Positions 32,772 to 41,753 of a stretch of DNA of 64,000 bases are shown in pieces. Each line of letters begins with the position of its first letter. Within the stretch, counting starts at the first letter, position 1. This DNA comes from JBCBTD01 sp039818825 (GTDB lineage: Bacteria > Pseudomonadota > Alphaproteobacteria > Geminicoccales > Geminicoccaceae): the NCBI GenBank assembly GCA_039818825.1, contig JBCBTD010000006.1, positions 1-64,000 of the forward strand. Direction: 5' to 3'. The translations under genes were made by a program, and so were the position numbers. Under the pieces are notes generated by a model. The model did not search any database and was not told where the DNA came from. It was given only the letters and a program-made list of their open reading frames with translations.

Positions 32772-34098
32772 ATGAGCCGACTGCTCGGCGTGACCGTCAT
32801 GCCGGAGTGGGTGCAGTGCGAGGGCATCGATCCGGTCCTCGACCGGCTGCAGGCGGCTGGGGTCAACGCCGTCGCCACGTCGCCCTACGTGATGGCGCCG
32901 ACCGCCGAGGGCGAAGGCGGTCGCGAGCCTCCGATCGACGCCGGTGCCGGCGGTGTGCGCCAACTCGACCGCGAGCTATGCGCCCGAGCGCCATCGATAC
33001 TCCGGGCTCCGTTATCGGCCGCCGGAGCCGGACACGTCGACGGCCACCGACGGTCCTGTGGTCGCTCGCTTCTTGGAGGCCGCGCGAGCCCGCGGGATCG
33101 TCACCCAGCTCCAAGTGCAGGCCGCCATTCCGCCGGGATACCGCGTCCAGTTCGGCGGCGGCGATCCCGAGGACGAGCCGCTGTTGCCGGACGGCAGCCG
33201 CCTCGAGCGCCGCGTCGACAAGAACGGCAGCCTCGCCAGCCCGCACATCCGTGCCTATCTGGTGGCGCTGCTCCAGGACCTCGCCGCGGCCTACCCGATG
33301 GTCGACGCCGTCCGGCTCGATTGGCCCGAGTACCCGCCCTACACGCTGGAGAGCTGCTTCGTCGACTTCTCGGCCCACGCGAGGGCCGCAGCCGTACGAT
33401 TGGGCTACGACGTCGAGCTGATGCGTCGGGACTGCGCCGCGGCGCTCAGCGGGCTGCTTGCCGGCGCCGTCGATACGGAGTCGGCATGTACTGGCGATGG
33501 CGGCCGCTACGCTCTGGGCCGAGCGCTCCAGCGCCTGCCCGGCATCGTCGTCTCGAGCCGGTTCAAGGCGGACTTGGTGGTCGAGCTGTTGACGATGGCT
33601 AGGGCCGCGTTGCCCGAGGCCGTCGGGCTGGTGCCGCAGACCTTCCCGCCGCCCTGGTCGTTGGCGTCGGGGTTCGACTGTAGTCGTGCTGCAGCCGTCG
33701 CGGACGGCATCGGGGTCAAGCTGTACACCATGCACTGGCCGATGATGGCTCGGTTCTACGCCGAAGCGTTGGGCAGCACGGACGCCGCGGCGCGGCTGGT
33801 GGTCGACCTTCTCGATATCGGTGCGCCGGCGTCGAGCGGGTTCGCGGATCTCGACTATCCGGGGCCTGGGGTGGCGCACCCGGTCGGCGCCGACGCGCAA
33901 CGGCGCAAGCTCGAGGCCGTTGTGCGCGAAGCCGGTCCTTGTCCCGTCTTCGCGTTCGCCCACAGCTACGGCCCGGCCGACGACGCCCTGGAGCGTTTCC
34001 GTATCGCCTGGGACGCGCCCGTCGCCGGGGTTTGGATCAATCGCTACGGCTACCTGTCGGACGAGAAGCTCCGCGCGATCGGTCGGGCGGTCGGCTGA
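32772..34098 (+). pseudogene. Barrel-like hypothetical protein with apparent frameshift
   Basis: The first frame reads SRLLGVTVMPEWVQCEGIDP and LDRLQAAGVNAVATSPYVMA, then GGVRQLDREL. From about 32980 the protein-like sequence continues in another frame: SYAPERHRYSGLRYRPPEPD, later DAVRLDWPEYPPYTLESCF, and ends YLSDEKLRAIGRAVG. Both halves look like one TIM-barrel sugar-hydrolase-like protein of about 440 residues. The frame change lies between roughly 32945 and 32985 and may be a small deletion or a sequencing error. I cannot name the family. It sits between the two enolase-superfamily genes in the sulfatase cluster, so a role in sugar breakdown is likely if it is intact in other strains. Confidence 0.55.
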
Positions 34099-34103
34099 CG
34101 TCG

Positions 34104-35228
34104 TCAATGGAGGTCGCACCGGGCTACCAGCCACGGCCCGGGTTCCGGCTCGACGCCCAGGCCCGGGGCGTCCGCCAAGGTCATGCATCCCTCGGCGTCG
34201 ATCGACGGGAGTGCGACCAGCGCGTCGCGTAGCGGGTTGGGGTTGGCGTCGACCTCCAACAGGCCGTCGCCGCCGACAGGGTTGAGCAGGGCGGCGGAGT
34301 GCAGGAGGCCGACACCACCGCCGAGATAGTGCGGGCAGTAGCGGAGCCCCGCGGCGCGCGCTCGCTTGGCCACGCGGCGGGCGCCAGACTGCCCGCCCCA
34401 TTTGGCAAGATCCGGTTGCACTACGTCCAATGCGCCGCCGTCGATCGCCGAGGTGAACGCCGCCTCGCCGATCAGGTTCTCGCCGCCGGCGAGTGGCACC
34501 CGCGACCGTTCGCGGAGCGTGCGGAAGGTGGCCGGTGGTGCGTCCGCCGGCACCGGTTCCTCGATCCAGCCGAGCCGGCGTCGCGAGAGTTCGGGAAGCT
34601 GGTGTTCGGCGGTATCGACGTCCCAAGCCTGGTTCAGATCGACCAGCAGCGTTTCGTCCGCGCTGAGCGTATGGCCGAGGACGTCCAGATTGCGTTCGTC
34701 GGCGGCGAAGCCGAGCTTCAGCTTGAACGCCCGGTAGCCCTCGGCGCGGGCGGCGTCGACGACGCGTTCGGGGGCGGTCGGCTTGATCCCGCTGGCGTAA
34801 GTGGGGAGCGCGCGCAGCGCCTCCGCACCGAGTGCCACCGCCAACGGCAGATCTTGGCGTCGGGCGCGCAGGTCCCAAAGGGCGCAGTCGACGCCGGCGA
34901 GAAGCTGGGCGATTGGGCCAGCTTCGCCGCACTGGATCGCGACCCGCCGAAACGCCTGCTCGGCTGCCGCGTGCAGCGCCTCGGGGTCGCCCGTCGTCTT
35001 GCCCAAGTACCAGCGGCCGACCATGCGCTCGAAGAGCGTCAGCCGATGCCTGCTGCCCCCCGGCGGGAAGTTGCACCAGACCTCGCCCCAACCGTGGGCC
35101 CCGTCGCGGTCCTCGACCCGCACCAGGAGGGCAGGCCGGGCGTCGATGCTGCCGAACGCGTTGACCACCGGCTCGTCGATGGGCGCCTCCAAGAGAAAGC
35201 CTTCCAAGCGTGCGATCGGGGCGTTCAT
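34104..35228 (-). CDS. Enolase-superfamily enzyme 2 (acid-sugar dehydratase type)
   Basis: A 374-residue enolase-superfamily protein. The barrel has the K-x-K motif FKLKLG (about Lys169 and Lys171), metal ligands Asp197 in VDLNQAWD, Glu223 in WIEEPVP and Glu250 in GGENLIG, and candidate acid/base residues in DVVQPDLAKWGG and YCPHYLGGGVGLLHSA. This resembles the mandelate racemase subgroup. It is only distantly similar to enzyme 1, suggesting two steps or two stereoisomers. The ATG at 35228 follows GGGAGACGAAAAAG. It is convergent with the frameshifted gene and divergent from the UxaA-type pair. Confidence 0.85.
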   Translation of the reverse strand: MNAPIARLEGFLLEAPIDEPVVNAFGSIDARPALLVRVEDRDGAHGWGEVWCNFPPGGSRHRLTLFERMVGRWYLGKTTGDPEALHAAAEQAFRRVAIQCGEAGPIAQLLAGVDCALWDLRARRQDLPLAVALGAEALRALPTYASGIKPTAPERVVDAARAEGYRAFKLKLGFAADERNLDVLGHTLSADETLLVDLNQAWDVDTAEHQLPELSRRRLGWIEEPVPADAPPATFRTLRERSRVPLAGGENLIGEAAFTSAIDGGALDVVQPDLAKWGGQSGARRVAKRARAAGLRYCPHYLGGGVGLLHSAALLNPVGGDGLLEVDANPNPLRDALVALPSIDAEGCMTLADAPGLGVEPEPGPWLVARCDLH

Positions 35229-35317
35229 CTTTTTCGTCTCCCGCATCTCCCTTGCCGTCTGCCATGCCGGTCCTGCTTGCGCTAGACGTGCGGTGAGCGC
35301 GACGGGGAGGCAACCGG

Positions 35318-35617
35318 TTGCTCGACGCCATCGTCATCGACCCGGCGGACCATGTAGGGACGGCGCTTCGTGACCTACCGGCTGCGGCCGCCGTCGTGCC
35401 GCGAGGGCCGGCTGGGGCCATGCTGCCCGTCGTTCTCGTCGAGCCGATCGCGGTGGGCCACAAGTTCGCGCTCATGGAGCTCGCCGTCGGCGTCGAGCTG
35501 CGCAAGTACGGCGAAGTCATCGGCGTGACGACCGTGCCCATCGCTGCCGGTGGCCACGTCCATGTCCACAACCTGGCGAGCCGCCGGGCGCGTTCCGTCG
35601 GCCGAGTGGGCGTGTGA
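35318..35617 (+). CDS. UxaA-type dehydratase, small (SAF-domain) subunit
   Basis: A 99-residue SAF-domain protein matching the N-terminal domain of altronate/galactarate dehydratases. Key features are AVGHKFALMELAVGVELRKY and the metal-site sequence GGHVHVHNLASRR. Start is TTG at 35318, eight bases after GGGGAGG. The large subunit starts inside this gene's stop region. Split small/large pairs of this family include sugar-acid dehydratases and sulfolactate sulfo-lyase (SuyAB); the HVHVHN motif favours the sugar-acid type. Confidence 0.8.
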   Translation: MLDAIVIDPADHVGTALRDLPAAAAVVPRGPAGAMLPVVLVEPIAVGHKFALMELAVGVELRKYGEVIGVTTVPIAAGGHVHVHNLASRRARSVGRVGV

Positions 35618-36783
35618 CTCCGGCCGCGCCGTCATTCCTCGGGTTCGAGCGCAGCGACGGGCGGGCCGGCGTCCGCAACCACCTCGTCATCCTCTCGGTC
35701 ACGGGCCTCACCGGGCCGACCGCCCGGCGCGTCGGGCGCGTGCTGCCGGCCGCCATCGTCATCACCCACCCGTTCGGCAGCGGCCTCCTCGGGGAAGATG
35801 CGGTGATCCAGGACCGGGCCATCGCCGGGCTGGCGAGCCACCCGAACGTCGGCGCGTTGGTCGTGCTCGGGGCCGAGCCGAGCAAGGTCCAAGCAGCCGT
35901 GCTGGCCGCCGAGGATCGTGGCCGGCGGGTACAGGGGTTCAGCCTTGCGGATGCCGGTCATGACGTGCTGCGGTTGACGGATCTGGCCGTCCGCGCCGGC
36001 GCCGCGTCGTTGCGGGCGCTGTCGGCGGACCGGCGGATACCGTTGCCCGCCTCCCGTCTCGTGCTCGGTCTCGAATGCGGACGCTCGGACCCGACCTCGG
36101 GTCTCGCCGCCAATCCGCTGGTCGGGCGGTTGGCGGACCGCGTGCTCGGCCAGGGCGGCATCGCGATGATCGGCGAGACGACCGAGTGGCTGGGCGCCGA
36201 GCACCTGCTGGCCCGCCGTGCCCGCACGCCCGAGGTTGCAGAAGCGATCCTCGACGCCGCAGGGCGCCGCGAGGCGCAGGCGTTGGCCGCCGGGCTCGAT
36301 TTGACCGGCAGCAACCCAAGCGAGACCAACGTTCGCGCCGGGCTGACGACCATCGAGGAGAAGTCTCTCGGCGCCATCGCCAAGAGCGGTCGAGCGCCGA
36401 TCGAGGGTGTGCTCACCTACGCGGAAGCGCCGACGGCGCCGGGCTTGTGGGTGATGGACGCGCCCGCCTATGCGCCCGAGTCGGTCACCGGGTTCACGGC
36501 TGCAGGCGCCAACCTCGTCCTGTTCACGACCGGCGTCGGCAACGGCTATGTCAGCGCGCTGGCGCCCACTCTCAAGATTTCTGCCAATGCGGCGACGGTG
36601 GCGCGTTTGGACTTGCAGCTCGACATCGCTGCCGACGGCGTGCTCGCCGGTGAGGAAACGCTCGACGTCGCTGCCGATCGTGCTTTCGAGACCCTGCTCG
36701 ACGTCGCCTCGGGAACGTTGACGTTCGGCGAGATTCTGGGCGAGGGCGACGAGGTGATCGCCCGGTTCCGCGCCTCGCTTTGA
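35614..36783 (+). CDS. UxaA-type dehydratase, large subunit
   Basis: A 389-residue protein matching the C-terminal catalytic domain of altronate/galactarate dehydratases. It has GFERSDGRAGVRNHLVILSV at the start, LVLGLECGRSDPTSGLAANP as the conserved core and TGSNPSETNVRAGLTTIEEK later, with few Cys. The GTG start overlaps the small-subunit stop, so the two are coupled and likely form one iron-dependent enzyme that dehydrates a sugar acid. Together with two enolase-superfamily enzymes it makes sugar-acid catabolism the best reading of this cluster. Confidence 0.85.
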   Translation: MTPAAPSFLGFERSDGRAGVRNHLVILSVTGLTGPTARRVGRVLPAAIVITHPFGSGLLGEDAVIQDRAIAGLASHPNVGALVVLGAEPSKVQAAVLAAEDRGRRVQGFSLADAGHDVLRLTDLAVRAGAASLRALSADRRIPLPASRLVLGLECGRSDPTSGLAANPLVGRLADRVLGQGGIAMIGETTEWLGAEHLLARRARTPEVAEAILDAAGRREAQALAAGLDLTGSNPSETNVRAGLTTIEEKSLGAIAKSGRAPIEGVLTYAEAPTAPGLWVMDAPAYAPESVTGFTAAGANLVLFTTGVGNGYVSALAPTLKISANAATVARLDLQLDIAADGVLAGEETLDVAADRAFETLLDVASGTLTFGEILGEGDEVIARFRASL

Positions 36784-36796
36784 GGCTGCCAGGCGC

Positions 36797-38314
36797 TCAC
36801 GGCGGATCGAGCGCGAACCGCGTGTAGAGTTCCCGCGGCGCGTCGTGGCGGCGCATCTCGTCGACCGCGGCGTCGAGCAAACGGGTGGTCACGCTTGGAT
36901 CGGTGATCGGCCGGGTCTGGCCTGGATCGGTCTGCAGGTCGTAGAGAGCGTCCCGGCAGTCGGCGAAGCCGCCGCCCTGCATCGGTGGGCGCCTCGCATC
37001 TGCGCGCGCCGGTATCCGCAACAGCGGCACGCCGCGGGTGAAGTCGAAGCCCCGGACCAGCTCGGCGGCGACCAGCTCCTCCACTGTGAAGAGCGAGCGC
37101 GCGTGCATCGGCATCAGCGTGTACTCGAAGAGCGGTGCCGCTTCCATGTCCGCCGGGTAGCGGAAGTACGTGTGGCGGCCGTCGGTCACGTTGAGCGCGC
37201 CGCCGAACACGCCGTAAAGCGCCACCTCGCGAGAGGTGGTCGCGGCACCCCGCACCAGCGGCAGCAGCGAGTGGCCGCGTGTTTCGGCCGGAACCTCGGC
37301 GCCGAACAACTCCAGGAATGTCGGCATCAGGTCGCTCGTTTGGGTCAGGGCCGTGCAACGGGTTCCGGCCCGCGAACCCAACTCCGGATGCCAGACCAAC
37401 AGGGGGATGTTGGCGATCTCGTTGAAGAACGGCATCCGGTTCTTGCCCCACCAGTCATGCTCGCCGAGCAGAAAGCCGTGGTCGGTCGTGAGCACGAGGG
37501 CGGTGTCGTCCCACCGGTTCGCCGCATCGAAATGATCGAGCAGGCGGCCGAGCTGGTCGTCGCAGAGCCGAACCAAAGCGGCGTAGTTGGCGCGCAGTTC
37601 GGCCGCTTCTTCCAATGTCTCTTCGCCGGCGCGCCGATAGCGTGGCCAATTGTAGGTCGGCCCTCGGTAGTCGGTCTCGAGCCCGTCACGGCAGGCTGCG
37701 GGCGCAGCGAACGGTTCGTGCGGATCGAACGTCTCGACCTGCAGGAGCCAGTGGTCCGCGGCGGCGTTGCTCTCGAGGAACTCCAACGCGCGATCGACGC
37801 AGCGCACCGCTGGATAGTCTGCGGCCTCGACCAGAGTGTCCATGTTCAAAGACCCCTGCAGCCGGTAGCCGCCGCGCTCGGTCTCCAGCTGCGCTGGATG
37901 ATAGCGTTCTCTGAGCCGCGCCAGCGGCGGTTGGACCATCGCCACCCACGGGTCGGCTTCCTGGCCGCGAACGAAGTCCCAAGTCGTGTAGCGGCCGTGG
38001 TAGGTCGCGCCGCCGTCCTCGAAGTAATGGTAATGGTCGGAAACCAGGTGGCTGTACACGCCACGACGTCCCAGGCATTCCGGAAACGAGCCGTCGAACG
38101 GCTCCAGCGGTCCCCAGCTGCGGTGCATGAAATTGAGCCGGCCGGTGTGCAGATCCCGCCGCGCCGGCATGCACGGCATCGAGCCGATGTAGTGGCGATC
38201 GAAGATCATGGCCTGGCGTGCCAAGCGGTCGAAGTTCGGTGTGGCCAAGTGGCTGCCGTAACAGCCGAGGGCTGACCGATTGAGCGAATCGAACATCAAA
38301 AAGAGCGTTCGCAC
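36797..38314 (-). CDS. Type I sulfatase 3
   Basis: A 505-residue sulfatase. The start VRTLFLMFDSLNRSALGCYG carries the first metal Asp9. The maturation motif is C48-M-P-A-R52 in SMPCMPARRDLHTG. Later sites are QVETFDPHEPF and LTTDHGFLLGEHDWWGK. No signal peptide is visible. The GTG at 38314 lies just after GGAGGCAGGG and starts the conserved region; the frame is open for another 137 codons upstream, but that stretch overlaps the start of the PotD-like gene and is not family-like. It is convergent with the UxaA-type pair and divergent from the PotABCD-type transporter. Confidence 0.9.
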   Translation of the reverse strand: MRTLFLMFDSLNRSALGCYGSHLATPNFDRLARQAMIFDRHYIGSMPCMPARRDLHTGRLNFMHRSWGPLEPFDGSFPECLGRRGVYSHLVSDHYHYFEDGGATYHGRYTTWDFVRGQEADPWVAMVQPPLARLRERYHPAQLETERGGYRLQGSLNMDTLVEAADYPAVRCVDRALEFLESNAAADHWLLQVETFDPHEPFAAPAACRDGLETDYRGPTYNWPRYRRAGEETLEEAAELRANYAALVRLCDDQLGRLLDHFDAANRWDDTALVLTTDHGFLLGEHDWWGKNRMPFFNEIANIPLLVWHPELGSRAGTRCTALTQTSDLMPTFLELFGAEVPAETRGHSLLPLVRGAATTSREVALYGVFGGALNVTDGRHTYFRYPADMEAAPLFEYTLMPMHARSLFTVEELVAAELVRGFDFTRGVPLLRIPARADARRPPMQGGGFADCRDALYDLQTDPGQTRPITDPSVTTRLLDAAVDEMRRHDAPRELYTRFALDPP

Positions 38315-38444
38315 CCCTGCCTCCGTCCTGCCGCTACGGCCGCCAGCGTTCGTGCTGATCGCGACTGGGCCGATGTCCCGACTGCAACACAACCGTCGCA
38401 ATTCGCCCCTATAGCAACGTTGGAGGACTGAAGGGGGAAACCAC

Positions 38445-39569
38445 ATGTCGATCGATCGCCGCACCGCCATTCGCGGGGCTGCCGCTGCCGTTGCGGCGCC
38501 GGCCGTGCTCCGTGCCCACGACGCGCTCGCTAGTTCCGGTTCCGTCAAGCTGTTCGCCTGGGGCGATGTCGTCGGTGCCGTCCAGGAAAAGATCGGACCG
38601 GAGTTCGAGAACAGCACCGGCATCCAGATCGAGTACTCGACCTTCGGCTCCAACGACGAGGCCGAGAACAAGCTGAAGGCGACCGGCGGCAAGGGCTTCG
38701 ACATGTTGTGGCCATCGGTCACCAACGTGCCGAGCTACCACCAGAACGATGCGCTGCAGCCGGTCGACGAAAGCCGTGTCGATACCGGCGCCGTCGTCGA
38801 GAGCATGTGGCGCGACTCGATCAAGCTCGGCGCCGCGCATCGCGGCCAACGCTACGCCATCCCCTATGACTGGGGCACCGAGGCGATCACCTTCGACCAC
38901 AGCCTCTTCCCGGTCGACGACGCCGATGTGTCCTACGGCATGCTGTGGGTGCCCGATGCCAAGGGCCAGGCCACGTTCCGCCAGAAGTCGGCACTGATGG
39001 GCGTTGGACTCTATCTCGATTCGATCGGCGAGGTGCCGTCAGACCGGATGCTCGCGGTCTACCAATCGGAAGACGAGGCGCGTCGGGTCTGGGGTGCCTG
39101 CACCAAATGGATCATCGAGCGCAAGGCCAATATCGGCGCGTTCTGGAACAATGCCACCGAGGCATCGGCCGCGTTCACCGATGCGGGCTGTACGGTCGGA
39201 CAGACTTGGGACACCACGGGCCTGTTGCTTGCCCGTGACAATCCCAACTTCCGCTACCGCATGCCCAAAGAGGGTGGCATTACCTGGATCGACGGCATCG
39301 CCATCGCTGCCGGTGCCGAAAATCTCGACCAGACCTATGAGTTGATCAACTTCCTGCTGAAGCCGGCGATGGCCGGCGACTTTTCCTCGCGTCTTGGCTA
39401 CAATACGGTCGTCAAAGGGGCGGCCGACAACGCCTCCGAGGAATACAAGAAGCAATACAACGAGGTGTACGACGAGCAGACGCTCGCCAACCTTTGGTGG
39501 TGGCAGGCCGACACGCCGTTCTTTGCGCCGGTGCGTCAAGAGTTCGTCGAGCAGATCACCAACGCCTAG
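38445..39569 (+). CDS. PotD-type ABC transporter substrate-binding protein
   Basis: A 374-residue periplasmic binding protein with a twin-arginine-like export signal (DRRTAIRGAAAAVAAPAVLR). The mature part begins SVKLFAWGDVVGAVQEKIGP and resembles spermidine/putrescine receptors of the PotD family, with the ITWIDGIAIAAGAENLDQTY region typical of the hinge domain. A stem-loop follows the gene. The next three genes complete the importer. PotD-like receptors also bind sugars, amino acids and opines, so in this cluster the ligand may be a catabolic substrate rather than a polyamine. Confidence 0.86.
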   Translation: MSIDRRTAIRGAAAAVAAPAVLRAHDALASSGSVKLFAWGDVVGAVQEKIGPEFENSTGIQIEYSTFGSNDEAENKLKATGGKGFDMLWPSVTNVPSYHQNDALQPVDESRVDTGAVVESMWRDSIKLGAAHRGQRYAIPYDWGTEAITFDHSLFPVDDADVSYGMLWVPDAKGQATFRQKSALMGVGLYLDSIGEVPSDRMLAVYQSEDEARRVWGACTKWIIERKANIGAFWNNATEASAAFTDAGCTVGQTWDTTGLLLARDNPNFRYRMPKEGGITWIDGIAIAAGAENLDQTYELINFLLKPAMAGDFSSRLGYNTVVKGAADNASEEYKKQYNEVYDEQTLANLWWWQADTPFFAPVRQEFVEQITNA

Positions 39570-39576
39570 GCCCCAG

Positions 39577-39605
39577 AGCGCGTCGTCGAGCGTCGACGGC
39601 GCGCT
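39577..39605 (+). terminator. Intercistronic stem-loop after PotD-like gene
   Basis: A 13-base inverted repeat with one mismatch, AGCGCGTCGTCGA pairing with TCGACGGCGCGCT across a GCG loop, starts eight bases after the binding-protein stop and 42 bases before the ATPase gene. There is no T-run. It is the same arrangement as the stem-loop at 3694-3718 and probably stabilises the binding-protein transcript. Confidence 0.55.
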
Positions 39606-39646
39606 TCGGCATCCTCTCTTGACCTTCCGCGAGCGGGAGCGAGCCC

Positions 39647-40726
39647 ATGCATGGCATGGACGTGCGTTTGGAAGGTGTGGTCATGCAGTTCGGCGACGTC
39701 GTCGCCGTGCAAGAGACCGACCTCGCCATCAACGCCGGTGAGTTCTTTTCGGTGCTGGGGCCTTCGGGCTGCGGCAAGACCACCATCCTCCGCATGATCT
39801 CTGGCTTCATGGACCCCACGGCCGGTCGCGTGCTGATCGGTGGCGAGGACATGCGCGGGCTCGGTCCCAACCGGCGGCCGACGGCGCTGATCTTCCAGAA
39901 CTTGGCGTTGTTTCCGTTGATGACCGTTTGGGAGAACGTCGCCTTCGGGCTGGAGGCCCGCGGCGTGGCGCTCCGCCCACGGCGCGAGCGTGCGATGGAG
40001 CTGCTGGATCTCGTCGGCCTCGTCGGCCACGAAGAAAAGCGACCGGGCGAACTCTCGGGCGGTCAACGTCAGCGGGTCGCCATCGCCCGCGGCCTCGCGG
40101 TCGAGCCGGCCGTCTTGCTGCTCGACGAGCCACTCTCGGCGCTGGATCTCAAGCTGCGTCAGAACATGCGAGCCGAGCTGAAGCGCATCCAGCGGGCCAC
40201 CGGCGTCACCTTCGTGTTCATCACCCACGACCAAGGCGAGGCGCTGACCATGTCCGACCGGATCGCGGTGATGCGTCGTGGCGCGGTCGAGCAGGTGGCG
40301 ACCACCGACGAGATTTACGACGCGCCGGCGTCGCCGTTCGTCGCCACGTTCGTCGGCGAGAACAACGTCTTCAACGGGCGTGTCGTGCGCGTCGTCAGCG
40401 GCGAGGCGGAGATCGAGACCGACTTCGGCCATCTGCGCGGTACGGCCCGGACCGACCTTCGCCAGGGCGACGACGCCATGCTGTTCGTCCGGCCGGAGCG
40501 GATGGTGCTGGTCAACGGCCACCAGCCCGACAACGCGCTGCCGGCGACGTTCGTGCGCCGCGATCTGGAGGGTGCCTTCGTCAACCTGTTTTTCGAGGCT
40601 CGGGGGCGGGAGATGTTGGTGCATCAGGCCAACACCGGCCAGACCGGTGACCTGTCGTCATCGACGCTTGGTTTTGCAACGGCTGATGCCGTCGTGATGC
40701 CGAACGGGCCGCTCGCCAGTGCGTGA
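39647..40726 (+). CDS. PotA-type ABC transporter ATPase
   Basis: A 359-residue ATPase. It has Walker A GPSGCGKTTILRMI, the Q-loop LIFQNLALFPLMTVWENVAF, signature LSGGQRQRVAIARGL, Walker B LLLDEPLSALDLKLRQNM and H-loop FVFITHDQGEALTMSD. The C-terminal TOBE-type domain (FVGENNVFNGRVV onward) is typical for polyamine and sugar importers. ATG at 39647 is used; a second ATG lies three codons later. It overlaps the permease start by eight bases. Confidence 0.88.
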   Translation: MHGMDVRLEGVVMQFGDVVAVQETDLAINAGEFFSVLGPSGCGKTTILRMISGFMDPTAGRVLIGGEDMRGLGPNRRPTALIFQNLALFPLMTVWENVAFGLEARGVALRPRRERAMELLDLVGLVGHEEKRPGELSGGQRQRVAIARGLAVEPAVLLLDEPLSALDLKLRQNMRAELKRIQRATGVTFVFITHDQGEALTMSDRIAVMRRGAVEQVATTDEIYDAPASPFVATFVGENNVFNGRVVRVVSGEAEIETDFGHLRGTARTDLRQGDDAMLFVRPERMVLVNGHQPDNALPATFVRRDLEGAFVNLFFEARGREMLVHQANTGQTGDLSSSTLGFATADAVVMPNGPLASA

Positions 40727-41753
40727 GCTCGTCCGAGCGTACGGCACCGGCCTGACGACCGTCATCGTCAGCTTGGCGGCCTTCTGGGTACTGGTGATGA
40801 TCGTGCTGCCCCAGGCGTTCATGCTCGATCAGTCGCTCTGGTCGAAGGATCGCGACGTCGGCTTGTCGGTCCGGATCGACCGGGCGTGGAACGAGCTGTC
40901 GACCTTGGAACTCGATCTGACCACTGCGGCGCCTGCCGACCAGCAAGAGATCACGGCGCGTATCGAGGGGTTGCGCGCCGACATCGCCGACATGGAAGCC
41001 CAGGAAACCGACCCACCCAGGGTCTACGGCTTCCAGAACTACACGAAGATGTCGGGGCTCCACTTCTACATCTTCATCAAGACGATCGTGTTCGCGTTGG
41101 CAGTGACGGTGCTGGCGCTGGTGGTCTGCTACCCGATCGCGTTTGCGATCGCCTTCGTCGCACCGCCCCAGCGAGCAGCACTGATGATGCTGGGGCTGAT
41201 CGTGCCCTATGCCATCAACGAGTTGTTGCGTGTCTACGCCTGGTTGATGATCCTCGACTATCAAGGCGTGATCAACTCGGGTCTGCAAGTGTTGGGTCTG
41301 GTGAGCTTCGCCGACCGCACCTGGGTGCCGTTCCTCGAGTATCCCAGTTCCGTGTTCATCGCCCTGGTCTACGCCTACGTGTTGTTCATGATCTTTCCGA
41401 TCTACAACACGGTCGAAACGCTCGATCGTAACCAGCTGGAGGCGGCGCGGGACCTCGGCGCGTCTACCTGGCGGACCCACCTGCGGGTGGTCATCCCGCA
41501 CGCCAAGCCGGGGATCGCGGTCGGCTGCATCATGACCTTCATGCTCTCCGCCGGCTCCTATTCGGTCCCGCAGATCATGACCCGCGGCAAGTCGGGCGAC
41601 TGGTTCAGCCAGCTCATCTACCGGCAGTTCTACGAGAGCCAGAACTGGAACGTCGGTGCTGCCTACTCGTTCAGCCTGCTGATCGCCTGTCTCGTTTTCA
41701 TTCTGATCATGATGCGGATGTTCCGCGTCGGCGTGAAGGAGATCGGCCGATGA
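40719..41753 (+). CDS. PotB-type ABC permease
   Basis: A 344-residue permease with six predicted helices and the coupling loop QLEAARDLGASTWRTHLRV. The segment between the first and second helices (residues about 35-100) is long and polar, with a Leu/Glu-rich stretch (LDLTTAAPADQQEITARIEG, LRADIADMEAQET) that could form a periplasmic coiled coil. GTG start overlaps the ATPase gene. The next permease starts inside this gene's stop (ATGA). Confidence 0.87.
   Translation: MRELVRAYGTGLTTVIVSLAAFWVLVMIVLPQAFMLDQSLWSKDRDVGLSVRIDRAWNELSTLELDLTTAAPADQQEITARIEGLRADIADMEAQETDPPRVYGFQNYTKMSGLHFYIFIKTIVFALAVTVLALVVCYPIAFAIAFVAPPQRAALMMLGLIVPYAINELLRVYAWLMILDYQGVINSGLQVLGLVSFADRTWVPFLEYPSSVFIALVYAYVLFMIFPIYNTVETLDRNQLEAARDLGASTWRTHLRVVIPHAKPGIAVGCIMTFMLSAGSYSVPQIMTRGKSGDWFSQLIYRQFYESQNWNVGAAYSFSLLIACLVFILIMMRMFRVGVKEIGR

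Noticed and set aside
32863..35571. A 902-codon minus-strand frame.
   Set aside because: It is a high-GC shadow of the frameshifted gene, the second enolase-superfamily gene and the UxaA region, with composition unlike a protein.
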